Positions 1 through 13,208 of a DNA stretch of 64,000 nt are shown here, piece by piece. The notes below the pieces were generated by a model that saw only the letters and a program-made list of their open reading frames with translations, was not told where the DNA came from and did not search any database. The translations under genes and the position numbers were made by a program. Location: positions 50,832-114,831 of the forward strand of contig JNEU01001088.1 of assembly GCA_000697475.1 (NCBI GenBank), given 5' to 3'. How positions within the stretch are numbered: the stretch's first letter is position 1; each line of letters starts with the position of its first letter. Source of the stretch: Lichtheimia corymbifera B2541 (taxonomy: Eukaryota; Mucoromycota; Mucoromycetes; Mucorales; Lichtheimiaceae).

Positions 1-1430
1 AATATCATCCTTGTTCTTTCGCTCAGCACCCTAATTGGATCCATAGTTAGTTTAATAGCCTGTTCTATAATAAAATGATCGCTTATTACCTTATCTCGAA
101 AGAGCTTGATTTTACAAAAAGACGATTCATTGTATTCCCATGACGATGGTTGTTGTTGTTGCTGCTGCTCAAGGGAAGCTGGAGATGAGGCAGATGATGA
201 TGGTAATGCACGACTTTCCATTTGTGCACGAAGAGGAATCCCCTTGACACCTTTGATACGAGAGAAATCGGTCGACAAACAATTGAATCGTACATGGATA
301 CGCGCACCACATGCACCATTCCATTCAAAACTGATACGATCAAATCCTGGGTACTGAATGTTACTGATCCCTGTGGATTGTGCATTGTCTGTGTTATACA
401 AAGAGTGATAGAGAAAGAATGAGCACACAATGAACCTTACAAATCATGTGATCTCTATTTTACCAATATCAATGGCACGGGCAGACTGGGGTGTCTTTTG
501 TTGACTGAGCCAAAATTTCCAGTAATTATTGGCCACTCGACGATGGGATGGATCATGAAAAGTGATTGCCACGGTACTGGTGATAGGACCATCATGCTTA
601 TGTCTATCATTGAGCTGGATCGCGTACGATTGACCTCGATTCATGTAGGTGATGCTTGTTTCTTCGCTCTTTTGCGTAATGGCCGTCGCAGCTATATAGA
701 GCGTTAATCTATCAATGACGACCTTTAGACCTGTCAATTTTACTACTTTACCTTGGAGTACCACGTGGAATCTTAAATGCTTGCTAAACACACAATGAGT
801 ATGATGATGATGATCTGCAAGAGACACACACCCTTTCCTAATTTACCTTTGTGTAGCAATTTCGTCGGCAAATGGCATCGACGACATATTGATGGGTTGG
901 GGTTGTGGAGCAAGTACAGAAGAATGAGCAGTGTCAAATGCAAAAGGGGATGATGCCGATTGAGAAGAACAAGTACTTGCTGTTGCTGTGGCAGCTGAAC
1001 AACGCATTGTAGGGTTACTGTTGTAAATGGGCTGAAGCGTAGGTGATAAGAAACGATCCGTAATGCTGGCAGCAGTATGTGGATAAGTGGATGAGGCTGC
1101 TCTTTGATGTTGGTGAGATCGTGAAAAATCATTCATCAGGATAGTGGGATCAAAAGGCGTTGTTGTTGTTGTTGGTGGTGGAGTAAAGTAGTAGTCTGGT
1201 GAAATGTTGGTGATAGGTTGTTGGGAATAAGGCTGGATCATAAGGGCAGCGTCATTTCTAATTGGCATCGAAAATAAATATAATTGTTTACGGATTTCAA
1301 AATATGCGTTAGAAAGCACTTACTCGTTGATGGTTGTGCGCTGTAAAGCTGATGTGGGTGGCGAGGTAGAAGGGTGCGTGTTGGTACTATTGCGAGATAC
1401 TTGTTGCTGTTGTTGGTGTGCAAGGATCAT
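1..1430 (-). CDS. Grainyhead/CP2-family transcription factor, C-terminus cut by window edge
   Basis: Sequence-specific DNA-binding factor of the CP2/LSF/Grainyhead family, expected in the nucleus. Exons on the minus strand are 1324-1430, 847-1257, 464-783, 90-388 and 1-30 (continuing off the window); phases close to 389 codons. Residues 1-170 are low-complexity Gln/Ser/Thr/Pro. The CP2 domain begins near residue 185 with 'SITYMNRGQSYAIQL' and 'VAITFHDPSHRR', then 'ISFEWN', 'IHVRFNCLSTDFS' and 'GVKGIPLRAQ', which are family hallmarks. It ends at the window edge in 'KGAERKNKDD', typical of the segment after the core. The start ATG at 1430 opens the first in-frame exon; a further upstream non-coding or coding exon cannot be excluded. 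In other fungi members affect cell-wall remodelling and conidial separation (family knowledge). The missing C-terminus would carry the dimerisation region. Confidence 0.85.
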
Positions 1431-1573
1431 ATTTTACTATAAACGTGACCAACACGTAAATACAGTTTGATCGTGCACATATAGGATGTCTGATTAAATA
1501 CCTTTCGAGAGGGATAAGAGAAAGAGAGAGCCAGCTTTCTTGTGTGTGTGTGTGGATTACAATGGGTAATAAT

Positions 1574-1606
<33 letters not shown>

Positions 1607-2098
1607 AAATGTAGCTCGGAGGCAGATGGGGTGGGGAAGCGAGGGATGAAAGGATGATCAGCAAAAGGTACAGCTTTATATATGATGCTATAGTAGGGTG
1701 TCAAAAGTAATCCTTATGTTGGAAGTTTGACGAACGTAACTGAGGAGATGCAGGGTGATTTGTTCTTGTCGTCGTTGTCAAGTGTGCCTCTTTCTTTTTC
1801 TGCAAGCTAAAAAAAGGCTTCTATGGGGCAAGGGGATAGGAATAATGAACGAGAGATACACACACAAGTCAAGGAAGGATCGGAGTCGTCCTTTAGAAAC
1901 CATGGCGACCAATGTGTATTTATACAGTAAGGAGGCGTATATCATTGCTACGGAAAGCACAATGCTACCTTGATCACACGGATGAGGAAGTAAAGAAGCA
2001 GGTGCGAATACATTTATAGTTAATTCGCATCCAATTGTGTGTGCACATTTTATGAAGGAGGATCAAGGGATGTATATGATGTGAACACTGTCAACAAG

Positions 2099-2127
2099 GC
2101 ACACACACACACACACTCTCTCTCTCG
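2099..2127. repeat. (CA)n/(TC)n microsatellite
   Basis: About eight CA dinucleotides run directly into about five TC dinucleotides. It is simple-sequence DNA in the gene-poor interval with no coding role seen. Confidence 0.9.
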
Positions 2128-4112
2128 TTCTCTGATCGGATGGGGCGGATCATCCTTATTACATTTCCTTTTCTTTCCGCTACCAGCGATATAGGGCTCT
2201 AATCACTCTAACTGTCATTTTAATGAACCAAATGCATTTGAAAGAGCTCATCCTTTGTACAATGAAATGGATCATTATCATCCTCATCCTTTTTACATCT
2301 TTGTCTCCTGTATTGCTTAAACAATGATGACATTAAACAGCGAAAGAAAGGGGAATGACACTTGAAGTTTTCAGGGGGGGAAGACCTAGAAGAAAGCCAA
2401 AGGAAGATACAAAGGGGAAGTTTAATGTGATGAGAGATTGATGCAATATGTGAGAGTTGTACCCATATCAGGGAGGAGATTTTTTGGCCACTGGATAGGA
2501 AAAGGAGGAGAGGGGAAAAGGGGTAATGTGGGCTCATCAATCATGATCGCCCCGGCATAATGATGCGTTAAAGTCTGGGGTTAACGCGGCGGATCGGGAA
2601 CCATCACATAAGCGCATTGTTGTCTCTACAACGGGTAACTAGCAATAGAATGGCCAATCCAAATTTTATAGACAACCCGAGTTTTAATGATTGCTATCAT
2701 GTGCTTCCGTCAAGGTACGATGCAATTACGTCATGTAAAGTTGACTTTTACCACTAGCAAATAAAGCATTCATCAGGAGGAACACGGGAGTGATATGAGG
2801 AGGAGGAATAAAAGAGCGTATTGTATGAAAAAACATTGATGCCGGTGTAGATAGAGAGAGATAGAGAGAGGCATGTCATATTATCAAAATAAACGTATAA
2901 CCAAGGGAATGGTAGGCAAGGAGGGATAATACAAAGAAATCATCAGCAAGACATGCCGTTGCATGCTGTCTCCACCAATGCGCTTATAGTGGCGATCAAT
3001 AACTGAGGTGGCGTAGACATATATAGCATTGCATATAAATTGATATCATTTGGAACGCTCTCGGCGAAGATATCCGAGGTCGAGATTGCTAAATACGTGT
3101 GAGTCTGGCGTTTGACTTGATTGTTGTCGGCAGGAGTGACAAGGAAAATGAACATATGTATGGAAAATCCGACAATGCTGCTGATGTAAAACAGCCTTCG
3201 TAGCTCTCTCCCTCGCACAATGTGTTGACACTGTCTCGACTACAGAGTCTCCCTTGCCATTTTTGGAATTCTTGTTGTTTGGCCGTCCCATCCTCTTACA
3301 CATATACTCTCTCTCCTCTCTTCTCTTAGCTCAGCAAGGAGGCGTCTTTTCATCGTTGTTGTTGATGATTTACTTTGGGTACAATGGATACTTTAATATC
3401 CCATGACGTCGTGAGAAAATCCTTGAAGACAACTCCTTTCTAGCTCTTGCTCCCAGTGCACTCAAGTCGTTACCGAGGTACATCATTTGCACATGTTAAC
3501 AAGCGGAGGATCGTTGTGCGCGTACATAGTAATATGGATATGCAACCGGGGTGTCTATGATAAAGCTCCCTGAATGAAACATAGCATAAGTGAACATCTC
3601 TCTCTTTACGTATATTTCTGCTGATATGACTATGGGAGTATTCATGTGGATCTGTTTATTGTGCCGACATCCTAAGATTAAGTTGTCACGATGCATGAAT
3701 CTAAGTTTGAGTCAGTCAAATAAATAGGAAAGGGAAAGTGTGTGTGGGGCACGACCTGTGTATCAGTTAGATGCCTTGTACGTGTCACCCAAAGGACAAG
3801 AAACTTTATCATTTGCTTTATCATTTTTACAGTGGACCCGACAAGGCGCAGCAGCAGCAGCGTCCTGAATATGGTTCTAGTTTACCACCTCCCACCATCA
3901 AAGCCTTTGGGTCCTCATGTCACGATTTGAGTAACACAAACGGTTGCATGATCTCATTAAACTTCCAACATTAAGACCGGTTATTAAACTTGCCTTAGAA
4001 AAAAAAAGGGGTTAAGACCAGCTGTATGCTTTCATGTCAGGGGATTTTAGTAAAACGATAACAGAGGACCATGATAATGGATATGCGAAAGCGATGATCC
4101 TGGATGTGACAG

Positions 4113-4476
4113 TCATGTTATTTCGCTGGTTATTTTTTGTTCGTGGCTCCTGATTATGCATGTCCATGGGAGACGTAACAGTACAGTGTGCGGGAAAAAT
4201 GGACGAGCACGGATAATAGCATTCTGCCACACATGCATTGGGCCGTCAAACGTGCAGCTTATCACATAATCACTTGCTTTAAATGGAAATTCCCAAGGAA
4301 TAGGAGATGGGTTCACGCATCGTTGCACAATGGTCATACTTGGCATTGATGGGGGGAGAAGGTTCGGGTTGCACGGTGATAAAATTGAAGCATATCCGAG
4401 TGTCAGTCACTAATTTGGACTCAATGCTATAGCACATGTCATATTCAGGGAAAACGTCACCACTGACTGACCACAT
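4113..4476 (-). pseudogene. Possible decayed coding segment, family unknown
   Basis: Two overlapping minus-strand frames read in succession: first 'DMCYSIESKLVTDTRIC' (4279-4476), then 'VISCTFDGPMHVWQNAI' (4113-4346). Both have a protein-like composition, but passing from one to the other needs a frame change without a good intron. I recognise no family. It could equally be chance open frame in an AT-balanced spacer. Confidence 0.2.
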
Positions 4477-5289
4477 GATACATCCAACTTTTATTTTCGA
4501 AAGTCGATTTAAATAACCATGTCATTATAGCAGGTGGTGTACACCATTAACGCAGATGGTCTCGTACTAAATTAGTGGTGCTGAGCAAACTGGTAGCAGG
4601 CACACATTGGGAACTGGTATTGCGTTCTATAATACTCCGGGGGGGATCAATGCCGAATGGTCTTCTTTCTCTCGTTGCCAATTACAACCTCCTGGGAAAG
4701 AAAATCTACGTGTATGCATGAAGAGACATTTTCGCTTTGATATAGAAGGGTTGTCAAGTATTTTGGATGGAAGATTCAATGTTCAACGTCCGTACTTTCT
4801 ATCTAATCACTGAAATAAGGAGGAGAGCTATGTTATGAATACAGTCCACATTCAAAGATACAAAATGAATCAAACAAACTCTTTCTCTTCCCCTCTCCCT
4901 ATTCCCTTCATCAAAAGCATCTACAAGTGGGTATAACATGCATTTCCCATAGAGTGCCACACATGATGAGGTCCATCTCTTACACTATACAAACTTTGAA
5001 ATAGTTGACCAACACAATCTCGTACTCGTTAAAGTAACCCTTTAATGCAAAACGTTCATAAGTGATAGATTGAGAGGTACAATGAATTGCTATGAGGGAG
5101 TTACATAGGTTTGGGAAAGTCCTATCCTTTGGGTGTGCATTGTGAGTGGATGTGAAGTGGCATTTGATGCGTGGTGGCGAATTATATGCATAGCGTGTCA
5201 AAACATGGTTATCATTCGTGATGGTTGTACTTTGTCGACAGGATCCAAATCCTTCAATCCATGTGCCCATCCAATCCAAATCCATAAGA

Positions 5290-5830
5290 AGCTGTATGTA
5301 TTGAAAGCAAGTTGATACACGTAAATAAAGCTGCTTCTATAGACGGCTATCTGCTGTTCTCGTAAAAAAAATGCTGCAATGCAAGCTGCTGCAAGTAGCT
5401 TGAGGCAATGGAGTAGAGACATCGCTACCAGAAACTGCTGGAATGAATGCTGTTACGTTTGATTGCGGCGGAGGAGTGACAAGGGAAGGTGTAGCGTGTC
5501 AAGAAACGCGGGTGTTGTAGTGGGGTGCACACGCCATGGAGTTGCCATTCAGTCAAAGACAATCGGATCAAAGCAACTATAGCGTTGACATGATGGGTTG
5601 AAGCAGGACAATCGTTCGCAGGTGGTAGTTGCACTTGATTGGGAGGAAGAGACAAGAAAGCTACAAGTGGAAGAGCTGGAAATTAAATTGGCCAGGCACT
5701 GTCCTACAAATCTATGCACACTGTAATTGATCCATGATCATGAGCCTCTCTCGAACCCCAAACTTGCACACAAGATGCTCCTGGACATGCTGACCAACTT
5801 TGTATTAATAAAGAACCCATGCTTCATTCA
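5290..5830. repeat. Dispersed repeat, copy 1 (second copy at 38305-38790)
   Basis: This stretch aligns over about 480-540 bp, with small indels, to 38305-38790 in the same orientation. Shared blocks include 'cgtaaataaagctgcttcta', the 'actgctggaatgaa' block, 'cacgccatgga', the run around 5552-5575, 'gacatgatgggttgaagcag' and 'gggaggaagagacaagaa'. On the minus strand both copies keep the frame 'CPASTHHVN...ALIRLSLTEW', which could be a remnant coding segment. No terminal repeats or integrase were found. Its right end runs into the tandem repeat at 5742. Confidence 0.75.
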
Positions 5831-6720
5831 AAGATTTCGAAAGGGAGAGCATAATGTGGGATTGACTATAACGGATGAAAATTGGGAAAGCGCCGGATTT
5901 ATGAAAAAGTCAATTAGTATGTAGTTTCTTGGGATTCCCTATCTCGCACTTGAAACTTGGTATGAAGGTTCTCTGAGACATGTCGATCAACTCCATTCAT
6001 TTGAAAACCGTATGCTTCATTATCATGTTTTACGAATCGGGCGGCCCAAATATAGGAGAGATGATGGATGGACGGAACGCAAGTAGGGTGTATAGTGCAA
6101 ACCCCCGCCGTTGTCCACCTTCATCGTGAAACTTGGTCAGGCCGTGGGCTTCGACATGCTGATCAACTCCATTCATTTTAAAGTCGCATGTTTCATTGTG
6201 CGGATTAAAATGGGAGCGTCCGATAATGAACCGACGGTTATATATGTATGGAGAATGGCCCATAACCTCGAGATTGCCCAATTCGAACATGAAACTTTCA
6301 CACAAGGTGCTCTCAATCATGCTGATCAACTTTGTTCTAATAAAGAACCCACACTTCATTTGAAAATTTTGTATGGTAGGATGTAATATAGGATAGACTA
6401 TACGGCGGTCGGAAATGGGGTACGCGCCGGATTCATGAAATGCCTTTCAGTATGAATTAATTGAGATTCCCCATTTTGAACTTGAAACTTGGTCAGAAGA
6501 TCCGCTGATACATGCTGATCAACTCCATTCATTTAAAAACCATACTTTTCATTATGATGTAATTAAATGCGGAGAGTCCAGATGTACGAGACACGATGAT
6601 GGACGGACGGGAATAAGTGGGGTGTATAGTGCACGTCCCTGCGATTGTTCAGAAGGTTTGCAAGGACATGCTGCTTGTCTTTGTTCAAATAAAATCACAT
6701 GCCTCATTATGAGAACTTTG
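5742..6720. repeat. Diverged tandem repeat, unit about 530 bp, about two copies
   Basis: Four landmarks recur with a constant offset of about 530 bp: a block at 5763 and 6290 ('cacacaagatgctc' type), a spacer at 5868 and 6399, a block at 5950 and 6481 ('atgctgatcaactccattca' type) and a 'gatgatggacggacgg' block at 6060 and 6595. Shorter extra subunits sit at 6119-6205 and 6650-6720. The subunit also occurs at 38700-38790. Each roughly 85 bp subunit ends in a 'cttcatt' motif. Stop codons interrupt every frame across a full unit, so it is probably non-coding or a decayed element. Confidence 0.7.
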
Positions 6721-7379
6721 AATACGGGCATCCGACTGCCGTATGCCAAGTACCAATACACGCATGGACAATCCCCAAGATAGCAAGTGAAAGATACCAC
6801 AACCACCACGACATTACACAAGAAGAGCACTACCATTCACACACACATACATACGACTCTATCCATCACCCAACATCGCATATGTATTATCCCAACCTTA
6901 TATAGAATCACCCTAACATCGCACCGAGTCCATAGAGACACATATAAAACCTGTCGCAGTTGTAGCTGAAAACAGCAGTTATACATAATAACACTATATT
7001 GATTCTCAACGTATTCTATTCTGTGAACATCTACCAAATACCTAACTGCATGATACATACACTATCCAGAACAGCTCATAATTGGCAGCTAACAGCTACT
7101 TTTACCCAACCCCACTGCATGTGAACGATCAACCTTTTTGATCCGAGAGGATTTGACTGAGCTACGCTCAAACAATGAGTTGAGTACATGGTATCTATGC
7201 TCACAAACAGGCTAATGCATAGCTATATCATAATAGAGAAGCACAATCAACGAATGATTCAGGGAAAAATGCAAATATGCAGTCAATTGTATTGAAGTCT
7301 TCTAGGTTTGGGATGATAAGGGGGTTGGTTGGATAGGTGGGCTGGTGTACTAGCTATATAAATGGTACTATACTACAAT

Positions 7380-10206
7380 TTATGCGGAGGCGGCAACCTT
7401 TTCGCTAATGAGATTAAGGGCACTGCCCTTTTGGAACCACTCGATTTGATCCACGCTCATGGTGTGTTTGGCGTCAATAGTGACCTTGGAACCATCAGGC
7501 TTGGTGACAATCAATTGAACTGGTTTGCCAGGTGCGATATCCTTAACACCCTTGGTCTCAATCACATCACCACCGGCGATCTTTTCATAATCATTCTCGT
7601 TGGCAAAAGTAAGTGGCAAGACACCTTGCTTCTTGAGATTGGTTTCGTGGATACGTGCAAATGATCGAGAAATGATGACTGGACAACCGAGATAACGCAC
7701 TTGAAGAGCAGCGTGTTCACGTGCAGAACCTTCACCATAGTTGTGCTGTATCATTTTAGATATTAATCTGTGTTGCCCTTTTCCCACTATGGTTTTTGCA
7801 TTTACTTACATCAGCTACCACCATCCATGAAATATCTTGGCTCTTGTAGCTCTTTGCAACAGCAGGAATGGTATCTTCCTTGCCATTGGTAACATCTTGC
7901 ACCAAGTTGACTTGACCGTTATCAGCATTCACAGCACCAATCAATGTATTCTCGGCAATGTTTTCAAGATGACCCTTATACTTGAGCCATGGACCAGCAG
8001 CAGAAATGTGATCAGTGGTACACTTGCCTTGAACCTTGACAAGTACACGCACATCCTTGAACTCTTGACCATTCCATGCTTCAAATGGCTCAAGCACCTG
8101 AAGACGATTGGAGGTAGGTGAAACAACGACATCCACCGAAGGGTCGGCAGTAGGTGTAGGCGAAGGTGGTTCATAGGTATCACGACCCATCTCGAAACCT
8201 TGTTGAGGAAGGTCATTGCCTTGAGGAGGTTGGAAACGGAATTCATTGCCATCCTTGTCAACCAAGCTATCCACCATGGGGTTGAATGAAAGTTTGCCTG
8301 AGAATGCCATAGCTGTCACAAGCTAATCATCATCATCACATATGAGTGAGTTTATATTGATCCACCCCCTCTTCCTACCCTTACCTCTGGTGCAGCCAAA
8401 AAGTTCATGGTCTTGGGGTTACCATCGTTTCTGCTTCGGAAGTTACGGTTGAATGAAGTCATGATGGCATTCTCTTCCTTCTTGTTCTTGTCAATATCAA
8501 CACGCTTCCACTATTATTTGACATTGGTTTATCCATTGGTTGAACGTCCTCTTTTTTATCCTTGTCTTACCTGACCAATACAAGGACCACAGGCATTGGC
8601 AAGCACTTGAGCGCCAACACCTTCAAAGATAGCGGTTTGACCATCACGTTCAATGGTAGCACGGATTTGCTCGGAACCAGGAGTGACCAAAAAGTTGGAC
8701 TTTAAGGGGATGCCTGCTTTGCTAGCTTGTTCCACAATGGAGGCGGCACGTGACATATCCTGGTAAGATGAGTTGGTGCAACTGCCAATAAGACCAGCAG
8801 ATAATTCATCCTTCCATCCATTCTCCTTGACCACATCCTTGAACTTGGAAAGAGGTGTGCTCAAATCAGGGGTGAAGGGACCATTGATATGAGGCTCAAC
8901 TTCGGAAAGGTTGATTTCAATGACCTTATCGTATTGACAACCTTGATCAGCAGCAAGATAATGAGCGTTGGCATCAGCTGCCTTTGCAACTTGGGAACGA
9001 CCGGTGGCAGCAAGATAGGAGCGCATGCTGTTGGTGTAAGGGAACAAAGAGGTGGTGGCACCCACTTCAGCACCCATGTTGGTGATGGTAGCCATACCAG
9101 TGCAAGAAAGACTCTCCACACCTTCACCAAAGTATTCAATAATGTGACCAGTACCACCCTACGTATATACTTCTATTAGTATCGATTTCTCTTTTGTGAT
9201 TCTCTCAATCATCATCATTCACGTACCCGAACAGTGAGCAAACCAGCAAGCTTGAGGATCACATCCTTTGGACTAGCCCATGGGTTAAGTTGACCGGTCA
9301 ATTTGACACCAATGACATTGGGTGCCTTGAGTTCCCAAGGAATATCGGCCATAGCATCCACGGCATCAGCACCACCAACACCAATAGCAACCATACCCAA
9401 ACCACCTGCATTGGGAGTATGACTATCGGTACCCAACATCAAGCCACCAGGAGCTGCATAATTCTCAAGTACAATCTGGTGAATGATACCACTGCCAGGC
9501 TTCCAGAAAGCAATGCCGTATTTCTTGGCTGCACTCTCCAAAAAGTCAAAAATCTCCTTGTTCGTCACGATAGAGGATGCCACATCCTTGTCGGCACCAG
9601 AGTAGGCCTCAATCAAGTGATCGCAGTGAATCGACGATGGAACAGCCGTGGTGCTCATGCCGGAAATCATAAACTGAAGCAAGGCCATTTGAGCAGAGGC
9701 ATCTGTAGTATACCTTTATGTTAATATTGACCCTCCCGTTTTCTCTTGTTGAACGATATACCTTGCATAGCAACACGATCTACATAAACAAAGGCCCAGT
9801 TAGTCAACCATCATTTATCCTTTCTCATTTTCCTTTTCTTCTCTTACCAGGTGACAACTTGAGATAGGTTTCACCACGGACAGGGATAGTTTCTTCAGGA
9901 TTGGTCAAGTGAGCATAGACGATCTTTTCAGCCAAAGTGAGAGGTCGGTTGTCAAGGATACGACGCACAGTGGAGAGCTTTTCATTCAATTTGGTATAAG
10001 GAGGAGTGATAGAACGACAATCTTTTTCAACCACGGGTTTGATGGCAGCAGTGGCAAGTGTGCGATGGGCAGTAAGCCGGATAGGTGAAGAAGGGACCTG
10101 AGTTGAATAATTTAGCTGGGTGTGTTCTGCATTGATGGATGATCCTATATATATATCTTCATTTGGTACTTACCCTTCGAAGGGTTTGTGAAAGATATGC
10201 GCTCAT
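7380..10206 (-). CDS. ACO1: Aconitate hydratase, mitochondrial
   Basis: Interconverts citrate and isocitrate in the TCA cycle using a [4Fe-4S] cluster in the mitochondrial matrix. Eight exons: 10174-10206, 9848-10097, 9762-9779 (an 18 bp microexon), 9227-9702, 8571-9158, 8385-8510, 7810-8322 and 7380-7745. Phases close to 789 aa, the family's usual size. The N-terminus ([11 protein letters not shown]...) is Arg/Ser-rich and acid-free, a plausible matrix-targeting peptide. The cluster cysteines are Cys386 ('[14 protein letters not shown]') and Cys449/Cys452 ('CGPCIGQ'). '[14 protein letters not shown]' and the swivel-domain motif '[16 protein letters not shown]' are intact. It heads a run of minus-strand housekeeping genes. 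No frame break was seen. Confidence 0.97.
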
Positions 10207-10461
10207 GAGTGGGGAAATAGAAGAGTGGGGAGGAGGAGTGTGAAGAGAGAGAGAAAGAGAAAAGGATAAAAGAAACTTGAATTGTTTGACACCTGTTGAC
10301 GTTTTAGGGATCTCAAAGATGATCCAATTGGGGAAGGTAACAAATGATTGAAACACGGGCAGTCATAGTCTCCATCTCCGCTTCCAAGTGAGATTATCAG
10401 CAACATTTCTGATCCATATCGCACATGCAATCAATCGTGTTTGTTTATTCTCTCTTTTTGA

Positions 10462-12973
10462 TTACAGTGATCCGCTCTTGACGGCCGTACGCTTTGTGGA
10501 TATCTTTGTATCAGCTTGCTTTTGAGACTTTGCACCATTGTTGATTGCTGGAGGAGGTGGAGGTGCTGCTGCTGCTGCTGCTGCTGCTCCTTTTTGTCTT
10601 TTACGTTGCTTGGATTCAAACTCGTGCCAATCACCATTCACATCCAAGAGACTATAAAACATGGATTAATATCATTGCCATCATCATTGTGATCACAACT
10701 TACTTTGCAGGCATCACGGCTTCTGGCTCCTCTTTGGTAAAGTAATCAAATTGCAATGCTTGTTCAGCTGTCGGCCGTTGCTCAGGATTCATGGAGAGCA
10801 TCGCTTCTAACAACTCTAACGCACCAGGCGACATGGTTCTATTCACACCATCAATACGTGAGACGATTGCCTTTGACTAGGATCACATGTAACTTACTTT
10901 TCATACAGTTCTCTGAATTTGTTTGGGTATTGTTCCTTGGGTCGTACCAGATCGTACCATGGTAACTGTGTAATCGAAGGCCAGGTTTCTGTGGTAGGAG
11001 TTCCCATGGTCTTGTAAATAATATCAAGTTGTGTGATTTCATCCACACCATTGAAAACGGGCTTGCCAGCAAAAAATTCAATCATGATACAACTAAGTTA
11101 TCAACCATCATTAGTGTCATTCTCTTTTCTTTTTCCACTCTTTTGGATATTTACCCTCCACTCCAAATGTCAACGGCAGGACCGTAAGCTGTTGCGCCTA
11201 ACAAAAGTTCGGGAGGTCGATACCACAAAGTGATAACGCGATTGGTATAATCATGCGCAGAATTCCGTTGAAATACGCGTGCTAGGCCAAAATCGGCAAT
11301 CTTGAGTTGACCTTTCTTATTGATCAAGAGGTTGGATCCTGTAGATCACCCATTCAGTCAGTCATGAGCTCGAATACAACCGTTCTTATACTCTCACCTT
11401 TGATATCTCGATGGAGGATCCCTTTTTGATGTAAGAATGCAAGACCTTGAAGCATTTGTTTGACTAAAGACTTGGCATGCGCTGGTTCAAACTTGAAATT
11501 GGGATGGCTGAGAATACCCGAGAGATCATGATCCATGTATTCGAGCACCATATATACAGATCCTTTGGCTACCATGATCTCTTCAAGCTCCACGATACGT
11601 TCATGTTTTAATCGTTGCAGCAATTTGATTTCTCGCATGGCTGTGATTGGAAACTATAAGGCATGTTGTCAATATCACATCCACTCCTTGTGTGCGTGTA
11701 TATATATCTTACCCCATCCTTGTCATTCTTCATCCTGATTCGTTTCAATGCGATCAAGTTGCCCGTTTTACCATTACGTGCCTTGTACACCTTTCTAAAT
11801 AATCATGTCAATAAAGGCACCCCTTTAATCCAATACACTCACTTACCCATAATTGCCTTCGCCGACTTGACCAATCTTTTCAAACAAAAGGGCAGGGTCA
11901 TCCGGTGTCTTTGTTGGATAACCGACATCATCCAATACTGTATCGGGTACTCCTCCCATAGACATAGACTCATTCCAGTGGCGTGGATCGATTTTTGCAG
12001 GTGGTGGTGAGGGTGGACGCTGTATTGATTTTGTATTATTGTCTTCCACTGGCCAAGGCGATGAAGAAGGTGGTTGTGAAGGTGGTTGTGGAACAGGCAA
12101 TGCATGTTGTTGTTGAGAAGAAGAGTCATTGGAAGAAGGTGGAGGTGGAGGTACAGCGCCAGATGATGACTTGTCATAGTAGCCTTGATAATACGAGTGA
12201 TAATAAGCAGCGGCTGCAGCAGCACCTTCGGATGAATTATAATAGGCTGCATAATCATAATCAGACCACCCATTATTATTCCATTGATTGTCCTTGCTAC
12301 CACCATAATATTCATTCCATTGTTGCTGATAAAGTGATTGATCGGTACTTGGCACTTGCATAACCATAGTAGATTGGGGAACAGAGGCTGAAGGAGGTAA
12401 TGGTTGTTGTTGTTGAGAAGAAGATTGTGATGAAGTAGTCGTAGGTGGATGAGAAGAAGAAGGAGGAGGAGGAGGAGGTGGTACTGCTGTTGTTGCTGTT
12501 ACGGATGAAGAGGATGGTGTTGTTGTGGTAGGCGGATGATGTGATGATGATGATGATGATGATGGCTGTTGTTGTTCATGATCATTGGTAGTTCTTCGTC
12601 GTTCATGCCTACTACTACGATGGTATCTATCGTCATTACGTCGACTACTGCTGCTGCTACTGCCATGATCATGATAAGACGACCGGTTGCTGCTGCTACT
12701 CTTCCTTTCTCGACTAGACCGCCTCGAATAAGATCGCCGTCGTGACCGATCGTAGTCATGGCGCGAATATCGACTTGACTCGTCTCCATAATTCCTACGC
12801 TTCTCATGTCGATGGCTGCGGTGTCGATCGTATTCGTCTCTCGATCGTTTACTTCCTGAGCGACCATCGAGTGATTCTCGGCGTTTGTCGTGATGCTTGC
12901 TGGTGGCAGGCGATTCGGGTGTTGCTATATTACTCTGGCCTGTCGCCTTTGAAGAACTTGATTGTCGTTCCAT
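10462..12973 (-). CDS. CTK1: CDK12/Ctk1-type cyclin-dependent kinase (RNA polymerase II CTD kinase)
   Basis: Predicted nuclear kinase phosphorylating Ser2 of the RNA polymerase II C-terminal repeats with a cyclin-K-like partner. Exons: 11847-12973, 11713-11794, 11398-11653, 11155-11338, 10898-11092, 10704-10838 and 10462-10651; 722 aa. Residues 1-100 are Arg/Ser/Asp/His-rich (RS-like) and 100-340 are low-complexity Ser/Pro/Gln/Tyr. The kinase domain runs from about 363 to 655: glycine loop 'GEGNYG', ATP lysine in 'IALKR' (about 393), 'PITAMRE' helix, catalytic 'HRDIKG' (Asp about 486), 'DFG' about 504-506 and T-loop '[19 protein letters not shown]' with the activating Thr near 520. The PITAMRE helix and the RS-rich extension favour CDK12/Ctk1 (fission yeast Lsk1) over CDK9/Bur1. 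The tail has a poly-Ala/poly-Pro run. Confidence 0.9.
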
Positions 12974-13208
12974 GCGTAGGAATGGTATATGTAGTTATAG
13001 ATAAACAAAGAGAAACAGTATACGCTATTGAACGAAAAAGAACGGTTGACCAGGCAATGTGGAATGAGAGAGCCCATTCACTTATATACGCGGTTCGGCC
13101 CTTGTGACTTGCCTATGCAGCCATGCAACTCATTCACTCCCACTCACTCACTCTGCCTCCCACTTATCGCTTATTACTATTACTGAACAATAAAGTATAT
13201 TATCTATA

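Larger units (their letters stand above)
1431..7379. other. Gene-poor 5.9 kb interval with repeats
   Basis: No gene model with convincing codons and splice sites was found here. The part next to 1430 (about 1500-1650) is GA/CT-rich and probably the CP2 promoter and leader. A CA/CT microsatellite lies at 2099-2127. Minus-strand reading frames at 2943-3291 and 4113-4476 look partly protein-like but cannot be joined without frame breaks. From about 5290 to 6720 the DNA is made of diverged repeats, listed separately. Confidence 0.6.

Noticed and set aside
2943..3291. Minus-strand frames with two hydrophobic stretches, possible small membrane protein
   Set aside because: The frame with the hydrophobic text and the frame with the best ATG (3291) differ, and no intron of normal size reconciles them.
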